DNA from: an uncultured Clostridium sp.
Lineage (GTDB): Bacteria > Bacillota > Clostridia > Clostridiales > Clostridiaceae
Reading direction: 5' to 3'
Assembly: GCA_900539375.1 (NCBI GenBank)
Contig: UQBY01000004.1
Location: forward strand, 73,824 to 137,823
Length of the DNA stretch: 64,000 nt
Shown here: positions 1 through 8,254 of the stretch, one piece after another
Position numbering within the stretch: position 1 is the first letter of the stretch
How the letters are laid out: every line of letters begins with the position of its first letter
Program-made: the position numbers and the translations under genes
Notes under the pieces: generated by a model
Seen by the model: only the letters and a program-made list of their open reading frames with translations
Told to the model about the DNA's origin: nothing
Database searches by the model: none

Positions 1-126
1 TGGTGCTGCTTTAGCTTGTAATCCTATAATTACTGCAAATGCTATTGCAATTAATATTCCAATATATATTCCTTTATTCTTAAATATCTTTTTCAATTCA
101 AGAAAGGATAATTTAATCATCTTCAT
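1..126 (-). CDS. ABC-2 type permease of lantibiotic immunity transporter (5' end only)
   Basis: Only the first 42 codons lie in the window; the gene continues past the left edge. The start ATG follows an AGGAGG box. The protein opens with a charged amphipathic stretch (MKMIKLSFLELKKIFKNKG) and then a hydrophobic segment, the usual N-terminus of ABC-2 permeases of the bacitracin/lantibiotic export class (LanE/LanG, BcrB). A second in-frame ATG lies two codons downstream. It follows the 60-aa gene by about 20 bp and an ATPase of the matching type lies just upstream, so it is probably the membrane half of the immunity pump. The family assignment rests on a short stretch plus context. Confidence 0.6.
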   Translation of the reverse strand, partial: MKMIKLSFLELKKIFKNKGIYIGILIAIAFAVIIGLQAKAAP

Positions 127-146
127 TATTGTTCCTCCTTTTTTAA

Positions 147-329
147 TTAACCTCTTTTATTAACCATATACTTTATATCCTCATTAAGAAACCACTTTCC
201 TGATTCTATGGAATTCCCTACAGCCATAACTTGATTCATCTGTTCCTCACTTAACTCAACCATAAAATCCTCTTCATATTTCTTTTCTATTTCACTTTTT
301 CTACTTAATAAACTCTTTAATCCTTTCAT
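147..329 (-). CDS. 60-aa leader-like small protein in lantibiotic immunity region
   Basis: A short protein with a strong GGAGGAG ribosome site. The middle, VELSEEQMNQVMAVGNSIES, looks like the leader of class II lanthipeptides or double-glycine peptides (acidic, ELSEEQ, then a small-residue stretch). The part that would be the core, about 22 residues, has one Ser and no Cys or Thr, so it cannot form a lanthionine ring. It lies between the ATPase and permease genes and probably shares the permease transcript. It could be a decayed precursor, an immunity or regulatory peptide that binds LanM or the exporter through its leader, or unrelated. Function unknown. Confidence 0.6.
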   Translation of the reverse strand: MKGLKSLLSRKSEIEKKYEEDFMVELSEEQMNQVMAVGNSIESGKWFLNEDIKYMVNKRG

Positions 330-381
330 TTTTTCTCCTCCTAATTTACTTAATTTTGAATTAACACTTTTCTATGCTTTA

Positions 382-456
382 ATTATAGTTTTAATTTAAT
401 ATTTATTTACATTTTTGTATTTATTAATTATATAAAGATAATTTTTGTATTTATTA
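382..456 (-). promoter_or_regulatory. Putative activated promoter with 16-bp direct repeats
   Basis: On the minus strand a TATAAT (387-382) lacks a good -35. Upstream lie two identical 16-bp copies of TAATAAATACAAAAAT (456-441 and 426-411) with a 30-bp period. A poor -35 plus upstream direct repeats is the arrangement expected for a promoter activated by a LytTR/AgrA-type regulator, two of which are encoded nearby. The repeats are seen in the sequence; their role is inferred. Confidence 0.4.
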
Positions 457-461
457 TTTTA

Positions 462-494
462 TAATAATCAAAAAATATATCATTTTTGATTATT
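462..494 (-). terminator. Hairpin terminator after the LanM-LanF operon
   Basis: An A/T-only stem (aataatcaaaaa paired with tttttgattatt) lies 18 bp past the ATPase stop. It separates the lanM-lanF transcript from the downstream 60-aa protein and permease genes. Confidence 0.5.
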
Positions 495-511
495 AGTAAT
501 AACTAGCTTAT

Positions 512-1393
512 TTAAACTATGTTGTTTTCATCAATTATGTCTAAGAAGGTATCTTCTAAAGATTGTTTTTCCTGATATAATCCAGTAAATTTAATATTGT
601 TAGATGTTAATATCTCTACAATTTCATCAGCTAATTCTTTATTAACACTTACAGATATTTGATCTTTTCTAGCATCTACAACTTTCATTTTATTATCTAA
701 AAATACTCTCTTAGTATTAATTACATCATTTGTCTTGACTGTTACTATAACATCGTCATACTCAGTAGACTTATTTATATCTAATAAATCTATTACTTTA
801 CCATGTTTAATAATAATTGCCCTATCACATAACTTCTCTAATTCAGATAATATATGACTAGAAATCAACACAGTTATTTCTTTTTTTATTACTATATCTT
901 TAATGTATTCTCTTAGCTCATGTATTCCTGCTGGATCTAATCCATTAGTTGGTTCGTCTAATATAAGTAATTTAGGTTCTCTTAATAATGCAGCTGCTAT
1001 TCCTAGTCTCTGTCTCATACCTAATGAATAACCTTTTACTTTTTTATTTAAAGCTTCTTTAAGTCCTAATAGTTCTATTGTTTCCATAACTTTTTCAGTA
1101 CTTACATCATTTAATTCTGCTAGATATTTTAAATTTTCATAACCAGTCATATATGGATAAAATGAAGGTGTTTCTATAACACAACCTATAGAAGTATTAT
1201 CAATTAAGTTAACTTCTCCATTATATTGTTTAGTTAATCCAACAATTATTCTCATCAATGTTGTTTTACCTGCTCCATTAGGACCTATAAGACCAACTAT
1301 CTCTCCTTTATTCAATGAGAATGAAACATTATCCAATGCTTTATAATCCTTATATTCTTTTGATATATTCTTTAATTCTAAAATTTTTTTCAT
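512..1393 (-). CDS. ABC transporter ATP-binding protein, lantibiotic immunity type (LanF/BcrA-like)
   Basis: A 293-aa ATPase with Walker A GPNGAGKT (37-44), signature YSLGMRQRLG near 125, Walker B LLILDEPTNGLDP near 145 and a switch histidine in SSHIL. The length and the C-terminal extension after the ATPase fold are typical of the BcrA/LanF family, which pairs with separate ABC-2 permeases and pumps lantibiotic or peptide antibiotic out of the membrane. It starts 24 bp after lanM with an AGGAGG site, so the two are co-transcribed. It most likely gives self-protection against the lantibiotic encoded at 10.3-10.8 kb, together with the permease at the left edge. Confidence 0.85.
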   Translation of the reverse strand: MKKILELKNISKEYKDYKALDNVSFSLNKGEIVGLIGPNGAGKTTLMRIIVGLTKQYNGEVNLIDNTSIGCVIETPSFYPYMTGYENLKYLAELNDVSTEKVMETIELLGLKEALNKKVKGYSLGMRQRLGIAAALLREPKLLILDEPTNGLDPAGIHELREYIKDIVIKKEITVLISSHILSELEKLCDRAIIIKHGKVIDLLDINKSTEYDDVIVTVKTNDVINTKRVFLDNKMKVVDARKDQISVSVNKELADEIVEILTSNNIKFTGLYQEKQSLEDTFLDIIDENNIV

Positions 1394-1417
1394 ATTTAAT
1401 TCCTCCTAATATATTTA

Positions 1418-4400
1418 TTAAAACCATAATATCTCAGGTACTTTCTCATTATCTATTTCCTTAAGTAAGCCATATCCAAAGCATCCTAACCCTATCATTA
1501 ATCCCATTGATTCGGTACCACTAAAGACACCTTTGTTCCATCTAACACTTAAGACCTTATTAAATAATTCAGCAAATGTAGCATCACATTTTTCATAAAG
1601 TTCTTTATTATCTAATACCTTTGCTGCATACCTAATAATTGAAAGATTACCCAAATCTCCATGACAGAAACATGGATTATTACCTATACCCTTATTTATA
1701 GTTGTATCTAGTGCAATTTTGATTTCTTCATCTATAAGTTCATCATTATATCCATTTTCCTTAAGAATAATTCTACTTAATAAAATACCTGGTGCTCCAT
1801 GACACCATGCCACACTACACCTCTTATTATTAACACTAGAATACCAATTTTTATTTTCTTTTGAATATAAGCCCCTTTCATAATTTAAAGCTTCTTTTAC
1901 TAATTCTAAAATTTCCTCATCTTCTACGACCTTATATAATTTAATCAAATAACTTATTATTCCTGCATTTCCATGAGCAAATCCTGTACATGGCTCATAT
2001 ACTCCACCTGAACCCCATCCAATAGAATTTCCAAAAAATTTAACTTTATTGTTTTTAAGATGTTGTAAACATAACTTACAGATATCAAGAGTAATATTCT
2101 TTAATTGATAATCATCTGTATCATTATAGATTGATAACATCACTCCTATTGTTCCGCCAACTCCGCTTATCACATCAAGATTTTTATCATGACATACTAA
2201 TTTTAATAATATTGGAAGCTTATCTTTCAATATATTTAAATATCTTTCATTTTTTGTTATCTTATAAACCTGATGTATAACATAAAAGTATCCAGATACT
2301 CCATTATACGGTCCTATTAAAAATGGATACTTAGGATTCAAAACTTCAATCTCATGAATAGAGCTCTCTAATGCTTCTAATGCTGCTTTAATATACTTAT
2401 CATCACCTAATTCATATCCTAAATATGCCAAGAATAATGCTATACCAGTATTGCCCTCATACAAACTATTTCCTACAGGGGCTAATGCCCAATTACATTC
2501 ATCTCTTCCAATAAGTACAGTTCCTATCCATGTTCTATCAAATCTTTCATCATAATAGCCTTCTATACTCTTATCTAATATATAATCTCCTATCTTCTCC
2601 GCTAGATTAAGAATCGTATCTCTATTAATCTTGTTTTCATGTACTTTAGATGAAAATTCAATATTAGTATCATCCTTATCTCCATTAGTAGTTTTTGCTA
2701 GAAAAGACATATCAATAAAATGTAATTGTCTCTTCTTATCATCATCACCAAAGTTGTCAATTTTATTTAATACCTTTTCTAAGGGTACTCCATCCAATGT
2801 TATGTCTATCTTATTCCCTTTAGAATTTCTTATCTCATTCGAATCTATATAAGAATAGAAATATGGCACATCTCCTTGTAAGATATCATCAATTTCTGAA
2901 CTAACAACATTTAGGAATTCCTTATCAACATTTACACCAAGTCTATGAAGTAATATATATCTATGCATCTCATTTCTCATAAAGTCAGGATGATAGCTTG
3001 TATGAATAAGTTGTCCATATATATAAGTTGGTCTCAAGATAAATCTATTCTTCATACTACTAAAGATATTTCTTATTGTCATTTCACTCTCAATTTTATT
3101 ATTTGCTATAACTTCATAGACATCTGAAAATCCTCTTTTTATCTCTTCTACATAATCTTCAGACTTCACTACTTTTCCATTTACCTTAGGATTGTTACTC
3201 TGCATCTCAATAAATCCATCAACCTTCTCTATTTTTATCTCATCAGTATTTCCATTAATAACTTTAAATGCTTTAAATGGAGCAAGTTGATTTTCTTCAC
3301 CTCCAAAAGCACTTATATCTACATACTTAGATGATTCTGTTTCAAAAGGATTTGATATCTTTTGTGGCAAAAATCCAATTGAATATACAGAAGAGTCTAT
3401 TATTTTCTGAGCAACTTCTATAGATTTAAAAAACTTCTTATCTATTAAAGTAATATCTGAATGAAATAATGCTTCTAAGTCAATTACTATAGGTTCTAAA
3501 CCTCTTGCAATAATATTCTCATGATGAATATCCTTTGCATTTAAAGAATATAATGCAGCTAAAAGCTCTCCTGTCTTATAATAAAAATTTTTTGCCTCTT
3601 CTAAACTCTTACATTCCTCATGTTTCACGAATTCACAAAATCCATAATCTTCATGACTAATTACTTTCATAGTATATAGATAACAATTTCTATCCTCAGA
3701 TTTACTATTTAAGAATTCTAGATATTTATTAAACCCTAATTCTAATTCCATTGTTCTAGGCTTATATACAATCTTGCTATCATCACTAAAGCTGATAATA
3801 GAAACTGTCTTTCCCTTGTTATGACTATCTCCTAACCCTAAAGATATGCTTTTTATTTTTATATCATTATCTGTATCTAAAATCTCAGATTTTATTTCAT
3901 ATATATTTTCCTCTATCCTACTTATTACTGTACATACAAACTGAAAATCCCATCTGCATCTTAAGATTAATAAATTACTTAAATGGTTATATTCATCATA
4001 TACTGTTCTTAAATAATTGTTATCTTTTAATAAATAATCAATATAATAATTAAATCTTTCTTCACTGGTATTACCTTTTAGTAGTCCATTTATTCTTGCA
4101 CAATTAACTTCTAAGACAAGTGTCCTCTGTGAGAATTCTAATAGATTCAAATATTCATTTTCTAAAAAACAAGATAAGAATTTATCTTTATCTTCAATAA
4201 AAGTTGATGACTCTATCATATTATTTAATTCATTGAAATAATAATTTAAGAATGGTACAAAAAAATTTATAAAAGGATTTTTTCTTTTCAACTTCTTAAC
4301 TAAATTGCACAATCTAGCTGACATCTCAATTGTAAATAATTTCTTATAGTCTTCTTCATTTATCTTATTTGAATAATTTAAAATGAAAGTTTCAACTTTA

Positions 4401-4528
4401 TCTTCTTTAATTCTAGATACTTCTTCTAAAAGTTTATCTAGCTCATCCATTGAATCAAATTCTCTGAAAAGAGTAAGCCAATATTCTTTTATATCAAGAT
4501 AAGTAATTTCCCAATTCTGATTTTCCAA
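1418..4528 (-). CDS. Class II lanthipeptide synthetase LanM
   Basis: A bifunctional 1036-aa enzyme of normal LanM length that dehydrates Ser/Thr of a precursor peptide and closes thioether rings. The N-terminal half is the kinase-like dehydratase (DUF4135), with a KPRTMELELGF stretch near 255, HHEN near 335 and VIDLEALFH near 350. The C-terminal LanC-like cyclase has GFAHGNAGI near 850, WCHGAPG near 909 and CFCHGDLGN near 953, which supply the Cys/Cys/His zinc ligands. All key motifs look intact. The start is TTG, chosen because AGGAGG lies just upstream. The likely substrates are the peptides at 10344-10747. It forms an operon with the immunity ATPase. Confidence 0.95.
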   Translation of the reverse strand: MENQNWEITYLDIKEYWLTLFREFDSMDELDKLLEEVSRIKEDKVETFILNYSNKINEEDYKKLFTIEMSARLCNLVKKLKRKNPFINFFVPFLNYYFNELNNMIESSTFIEDKDKFLSCFLENEYLNLLEFSQRTLVLEVNCARINGLLKGNTSEERFNYYIDYLLKDNNYLRTVYDEYNHLSNLLILRCRWDFQFVCTVISRIEENIYEIKSEILDTDNDIKIKSISLGLGDSHNKGKTVSIISFSDDSKIVYKPRTMELELGFNKYLEFLNSKSEDRNCYLYTMKVISHEDYGFCEFVKHEECKSLEEAKNFYYKTGELLAALYSLNAKDIHHENIIARGLEPIVIDLEALFHSDITLIDKKFFKSIEVAQKIIDSSVYSIGFLPQKISNPFETESSKYVDISAFGGEENQLAPFKAFKVINGNTDEIKIEKVDGFIEMQSNNPKVNGKVVKSEDYVEEIKRGFSDVYEVIANNKIESEMTIRNIFSSMKNRFILRPTYIYGQLIHTSYHPDFMRNEMHRYILLHRLGVNVDKEFLNVVSSEIDDILQGDVPYFYSYIDSNEIRNSKGNKIDITLDGVPLEKVLNKIDNFGDDDKKRQLHFIDMSFLAKTTNGDKDDTNIEFSSKVHENKINRDTILNLAEKIGDYILDKSIEGYYDERFDRTWIGTVLIGRDECNWALAPVGNSLYEGNTGIALFLAYLGYELGDDKYIKAALEALESSIHEIEVLNPKYPFLIGPYNGVSGYFYVIHQVYKITKNERYLNILKDKLPILLKLVCHDKNLDVISGVGGTIGVMLSIYNDTDDYQLKNITLDICKLCLQHLKNNKVKFFGNSIGWGSGGVYEPCTGFAHGNAGIISYLIKLYKVVEDEEILELVKEALNYERGLYSKENKNWYSSVNNKRCSVAWCHGAPGILLSRIILKENGYNDELIDEEIKIALDTTINKGIGNNPCFCHGDLGNLSIIRYAAKVLDNKELYEKCDATFAELFNKVLSVRWNKGVFSGTESMGLMIGLGCFGYGLLKEIDNEKVPEILWF

Positions 4529-4632
4529 TATTTTTCCTCCTCTCCTTTTCTAAGAAAAATATATCACTTCATTTCTTACATTTATCACATTTATAAATTT
4601 AAGTCTTTTTACTATCATTAAAGTCAATATTG

Positions 4633-4662
4633 AATTATTTAAAACACACTAATTATTTAAAA
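4633..4662. repeat. Direct repeat between divergent lanM and 28-aa peptide
   Basis: Two exact copies of aattatttaaaa (4633-4644 and 4651-4662), 18 bp apart, lie in the divergent intergenic region about 110 bp before lanM and 100 bp before the small peptide gene. This could be a tandem regulator site, although very AT-rich DNA makes chance repeats common. Confidence 0.3.
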
Positions 4663-4754
4663 AACATCATTTTTTACTTATTAGATAAAAACAATTAAAG
4701 ATAGACTAAAATATAACTATAAAAAGAATAATTTTTATAAAGGAGTTGATTACT

Positions 4755-4841
4755 ATGGATATAGCAATAATAGGAGCTATAATAGCTGCAAGTATAATTT
4801 CTTATAACCTTTTTGTAAAAAACGAAAAAAAATCAAAGTAA
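4755..4841 (+). CDS. 28-aa hydrophobic membrane peptide
   Basis: ATG preceded by AAGGAG at proper spacing. The peptide starts MDIAIIGAIIAASIISYNLF and ends with a short Lys-rich tail (KNEKKSK): one membrane helix plus a cationic end. It is divergent from lanM and convergent with agrC, closed by a perfect 25-bp inverted repeat. I recognise no family. The size and layout would fit a small immunity peptide, a phenol-soluble-modulin-like agr effector or a type I toxin. The ribosome site and flanking terminator favour a real gene over a chance ORF. Confidence 0.5.
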   Translation: MDIAIIGAIIAASIISYNLFVKNEKKSK

Positions 4842-4897
4842 AAAAAATAAATTAGCATATAACTATAAGCTATTCTTTTATTAAATATTTACAATAC

Positions 4898-4951
4898 AAA
4901 AGGAGCTGTCATAATAGCAATTTTTTAATTGCTATTATGACAGCTCCTTTT
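4898..4951. terminator. Bidirectional terminator, perfect 25-bp inverted repeat
   Basis: The arms at 4898-4922 and 4927-4951 match perfectly around a TTTT loop, with aaaa and tttt at the ends so that it works in both directions. It lies 56 bp after the 28-aa peptide and 6 bp from the agrC stop, between convergent genes. Confidence 0.75.
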
Positions 4952-4956
4952 ATATT

Positions 4957-6267
4957 TTATTTTCTATTATTAACTGTAATCTCTTGAAAAAACAATTTAT
5001 TTTTTATAAATGTATCTAAAGTTACATTTCTATACTTGTTTAAAATTTCTTTTAGGTTACTTAGTCCAATTCCTCTGTTCTCTCCCTTAGTTGAAAATCC
5101 TTGCTTAAATAACATAGATATTGAAGGAATATCTCCAGAAAAACTATTAGATACCACTATAATAACAGATTGATTTTTCTTGATTAATCCTAAACATATT
5201 CTTTTATCCTCACTAGATAATGCAGCTTCAATTGCATTATCCATAATAATTCCTATAGATCTAACTAATTCTACAATGTCTATATTTATCTCATCTATAG
5301 GTTCACTTATATCAATAAAAGTATCTAACCCTAATTCCTGAGCTTTTATTATCTTACTAGATAATAATCCCTTAACTTCAGGTAAATGTACATTCTTCAA
5401 TACACCTAACTTATAATTATTACTATTCATCTTTTGATTTAATGGCTGTATTTTTTCATTGAAATACTTCTTCAGACCATACATATCATTTTCCTCTATA
5501 AAACTATACATAGAAGATAATATATTAGTATAATCATGTCTAAATTTACGCATATCAGTATATAATACTTCTAATTTAGCAGTATATTCTTCTAAATTAT
5601 CATACTGTATCCTTCGCTTTTCTATCTTGTTTTCTTTTGCAAATATATAAGCTAATATTCCTATTATAACAAACATTATTACTATATAAAAAATAGCAAG
5701 CAGTCCTTCTGCTGTTTCAAAATTACTACTATCTCCATCAAATATGCATAAAGTTAATAAAACACCTGATATTATTACTATTAAATATATCATTAATGGA
5801 AAATTTGGTCCTGAAACCCTCTTCGAATCTGAAGATTCTAACTTATGCTTATAAAATAGCTTCCCTACAAAATAACTTATTATAACTGCTATTAAAGACT
5901 CTACTAATTCAAATAGAAATGTAATTCTTCCATAAGCATTTAATGGGTAGCCTAAATAATCCACTCCTATTTTGAACATTATACAAGAAACTCCTAAATA
6001 GATAATAACAGCTAATGCTTGTATAAAAAGACTCTTTAATATTTTACGAGTTTTTATATAAATAAATATAAAAGGCAAAATATAAAAAGATGTTTGGGCT
6101 ATATCCTTATTAATAAAAAACAGTACAAAAAATATTAAAAGAATACATATTAACATTCTTATGTATTCTTTTATTGTAAATCTAGGTATAACTAAACTAT
6201 ATATTATTATGGTCATAAATATAAGCATCATACTACACGCAAAAAACAAATTAACAGAGTTACTCAT
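4957..6267 (-). CDS. AgrC-like sensor histidine kinase (GHKL family)
   Basis: A membrane sensor of about 436 aa. The first ~200 residues form several hydrophobic helices (the peptide-sensing domain), followed by the dimerisation helix with the phospho-acceptor His in KFRHDYTN (about residue 245). The ATPase N-box IIMDNAIEAALSS and G-box RGIGLSNLKEIL complete the kinase. I chose the ATG at 6267, which has an AGGTGGTG site upstream, rather than the ATG at 6309, which has none. It lies downstream of agrD and agrB on the same strand and most likely senses the AgrD-derived peptide and phosphorylates one or both nearby LytTR regulators. Confidence 0.88.
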   Translation of the reverse strand: MSNSVNLFFACSMMLIFMTIIIYSLVIPRFTIKEYIRMLICILLIFFVLFFINKDIAQTSFYILPFIFIYIKTRKILKSLFIQALAVIIYLGVSCIMFKIGVDYLGYPLNAYGRITFLFELVESLIAVIISYFVGKLFYKHKLESSDSKRVSGPNFPLMIYLIVIISGVLLTLCIFDGDSSNFETAEGLLAIFYIVIMFVIIGILAYIFAKENKIEKRRIQYDNLEEYTAKLEVLYTDMRKFRHDYTNILSSMYSFIEENDMYGLKKYFNEKIQPLNQKMNSNNYKLGVLKNVHLPEVKGLLSSKIIKAQELGLDTFIDISEPIDEINIDIVELVRSIGIIMDNAIEAALSSEDKRICLGLIKKNQSVIIVVSNSFSGDIPSISMLFKQGFSTKGENRGIGLSNLKEILNKYRNVTLDTFIKNKLFFQEITVNNRK

Positions 6268-6374
6268 TATGACACCACCTAAATATAATATTATTAATAT
6301 TATATACAACTTATTATTAATAATAAAGTAATTTTTTATTTAGTGTAAAAGTTTTCTAAAAATTATATATTATT

Positions 6375-6998
6375 TTATTTATAATTTAAATAATTATTAT
6401 AATTTTCATTCATAATTCTATAAGTTATTGGGATAACACTTATCATCTGAAATAGATAAACAACTGTTGTTAACTTGAATACAATATTGCTACCTAATAA
6501 TATATTAATAATAATTATTGTTACAACAGCTATTCCAGATTTTATTTGTAATGCTTTTCTTTTGTCCACTCCTAATATAGGTCTCTTCTCAGTATCTGCT
6601 GGTGAATATCTTACTATAATACTTCCTAATATTAATAGAAATACTAAACATATTTCATTACTTAATGATATTCTATCAGCAATAAAACTCCCACCTAGAT
6701 AAAATACTAGAGATGTAATAGTACATGAAATACTGCTTTTCATATGAAGTCCGCTAGAAAAAAATCTTATTAGTAAAAATATTACAGCCATAATAAATAC
6801 TTTTTCAGTCAAACTTAGTATTATACTTGTAACTAATAAAAGACAAGATTTTGTTATTAATGAGCTAATAAGATATACTCCTAAATATATGTATTCATTA
6901 TCATATTCATCAATACTACCATATCTAATTAAATGTTTACTGACATTTAATGCAATTATCTCATTTAAATCTATTATTCTCAATCTATTATTATACAT
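6375..6998 (-). CDS. AgrB-like peptide-processing membrane protease
   Basis: 207 aa, several membrane helices. The AgrB catalytic pair is visible as H85 and C92 in SSGLHMKSSISC, with the same His-x6-Cys spacing as staphylococcal AgrB. AgrB enzymes cut AgrD at its C-terminal side and cyclise the signal peptide. The start overlaps the end of agrD by 8 bp, which implies translational coupling. The kinase gene follows about 108 bp further on. Confidence 0.88.
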   Translation of the reverse strand: MYNNRLRIIDLNEIIALNVSKHLIRYGSIDEYDNEYIYLGVYLISSLITKSCLLLVTSIILSLTEKVFIMAVIFLLIRFFSSGLHMKSSISCTITSLVFYLGGSFIADRISLSNEICLVFLLILGSIIVRYSPADTEKRPILGVDKRKALQIKSGIAVVTIIIINILLGSNIVFKLTTVVYLFQMISVIPITYRIMNENYNNYLNYK

Positions 6999-7161
6999 TT
7001 TTTACTTCATCTTTTTTTCTATTTAATAGTTTATTACTTATTTTAGGTTCATAGAAAAATATTGTTTGACTATATCCATCTTCTACATGGCTTATACCTA
7101 AGTTTTTAACTTCTCTTATAATATTCTTCATTATTTTTTCTCCATTTAATTTCATTTTCAT
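6991..7161 (-). CDS. AgrD-like cyclic signal peptide precursor (no cysteine)
   Basis: A 56-aa ORF directly before agrB, with an AGGTGG ribosome site. It begins with a basic amphipathic part (KIMKNIIREVKNLGIS) and continues DGYSQTIFFYEPKISN, then a charged tail. The aromatic pair followed by YEPK matches the AgrD pattern in which the ring segment precedes (D/Y)EPK. There is no Cys, so a mature signal would have to be a lactone through Ser31 or Thr33, as in the Ser-lactone pheromones of Enterococcus (GBAP) and S. intermedius. The position, overlap with agrB and motif make the call good; the ring and cut site are not settled. Confidence 0.8.
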   Translation of the reverse strand: MKMKLNGEKIMKNIIREVKNLGISHVEDGYSQTIFFYEPKISNKLLNRKKDEVKNV

Positions 7162-7460
7162 AAATATTCAACCACCTATCTTTAATATTTTTTTATTTCT
7201 ATGATTTAATTATAAATCTTTTTTTTCCTTATTTATTATAATGTAACATTTTATTTTCTATTAGTAAAAGTCATATGAATAAGATAATTAAAAATAAAAT
7301 TTGTGCAATTTTTTATAATAATTGCTTGTTATATTCCTTTTATGGTAATATATTATCATATTCATAGTATATTAACAATTTTTTTACTAAACTAATATCT
7401 CTTCTATAGATAAGGAGATATTATACATTCAATAAAATTAACATATAGAGGAGGTACAAG
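7162..7460. promoter_or_regulatory. Divergent control region agrDBC / LytTR regulator
   Basis: About 300 bp with no gene between agrD (minus) and the response regulator (plus). It contains an inverted repeat gcaatt-N9-aattgc (7305-7325) near its middle, a candidate regulator site. I see no promoter with both consensus hexamers in either direction, as would be expected for activated genes. Confidence 0.35.
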
Positions 7461-8186
7461 ATGTTAAAAGCTTTTGTATGTGAAGATAATCAAAATCAAA
7501 GAGAGAAGCTTACAAAGATAATTGAAGATATTATTCTTATAGAAAATTATGATATTGACTTAGCTCTTTCCACATCAGATCCTTATGAACTAATTGATAA
7601 TATAAAAGGAACTTCAAACACTGGTATATACTTCTTAGATGTAGATCTTCATAGTGATATCAACGGAATACAATTGGCTGAAAAGATTCGTAAACATGAT
7701 CCTAGAGGTTTCATTATATTCATAACTACTCATGCTGAAATGAGTTATCTTACATTTATCTACAAAGTTGAAGCAATGGATTATATAATAAAGGATAATT
7801 ATAATAATATAAAGCAAAGAATTAGTGAGTGTATAAATAATGCTCATAATAAGTACAAAACAAAATCTTCAGAATTACAAAAGATTTTCTCTATAAAAGT
7901 TGAAGATAAAATAATTAATATTGATTATAATGATATCTTGTTTTTTGAAACATCTTCAACCATTCATAAAGTTGTTCTTCATTCATTGAATAGGCAAGTT
8001 GAATTTTATAGCAAAATGAAAGAAGTAGAGAATTCATTAGATGAAAGATTCATTAGATGTCATAATTCATTTATCGTAAACAAAGATAAAATAAAAGAGT
8101 TAGATAAGAAAAATCGTATTGCATATATGATTAATGGAGAAAAATGCCTTATATCTACTAGAGGTATAAAAAACCTGTTTACTTAA
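7461..8186 (+). CDS. AgrA-like response regulator, LytTR DNA-binding (copy 1)
   Basis: 241 aa. Receiver domain 1-125 with acidic pocket CEDN (7-10), phospho-acceptor D60 in YFLDVDL and a conserved Lys in YIIKDN; LytTR domain about 140-241, ending ISTRGIKNL. An AgrA-type regulator is expected to bind direct repeats upstream of target promoters. It is divergent from agrDBC and convergent with a close paralogue at 8255-8983; the two share well over half their residues, including a long identical run around THAEMSYLTFIYKVEAMDYI. Ribosome site GAGGAGG. Confidence 0.88.
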   Translation: MLKAFVCEDNQNQREKLTKIIEDIILIENYDIDLALSTSDPYELIDNIKGTSNTGIYFLDVDLHSDINGIQLAEKIRKHDPRGFIIFITTHAEMSYLTFIYKVEAMDYIIKDNYNNIKQRISECINNAHNKYKTKSSELQKIFSIKVEDKIINIDYNDILFFETSSTIHKVVLHSLNRQVEFYSKMKEVENSLDERFIRCHNSFIVNKDKIKELDKKNRIAYMINGEKCLISTRGIKNLFT

Positions 8187-8192
8187 ACAAAA

Positions 8193-8231
8193 AAGAAGGT
8201 ATAGTATTTATAAAAACCTATATCTTCTTTC
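8193..8231. terminator. Terminator between convergent regulators
   Basis: A hairpin with arms aagaaggtata and tatatcttctt and T-rich flanks lies in the 68-bp gap between the two response-regulator genes, so it can serve both directions. Confidence 0.6.
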
Positions 8232-8254
8232 TTATGTTATTCAAATTTATAACA

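Noticed and set aside
4898..4951. Inverted repeat as a MITE or phage site
   Set aside because: No target duplication or longer element around it. The 25-bp arms, 4-nt loop and A/T ends between convergent genes fit a bidirectional terminator.
7635..7847. Minus-strand 70-aa frame inside the first LytTR regulator
   Set aside because: Fully inside a clear response-regulator gene, with no ribosome site and a composition of Ile/Tyr runs.
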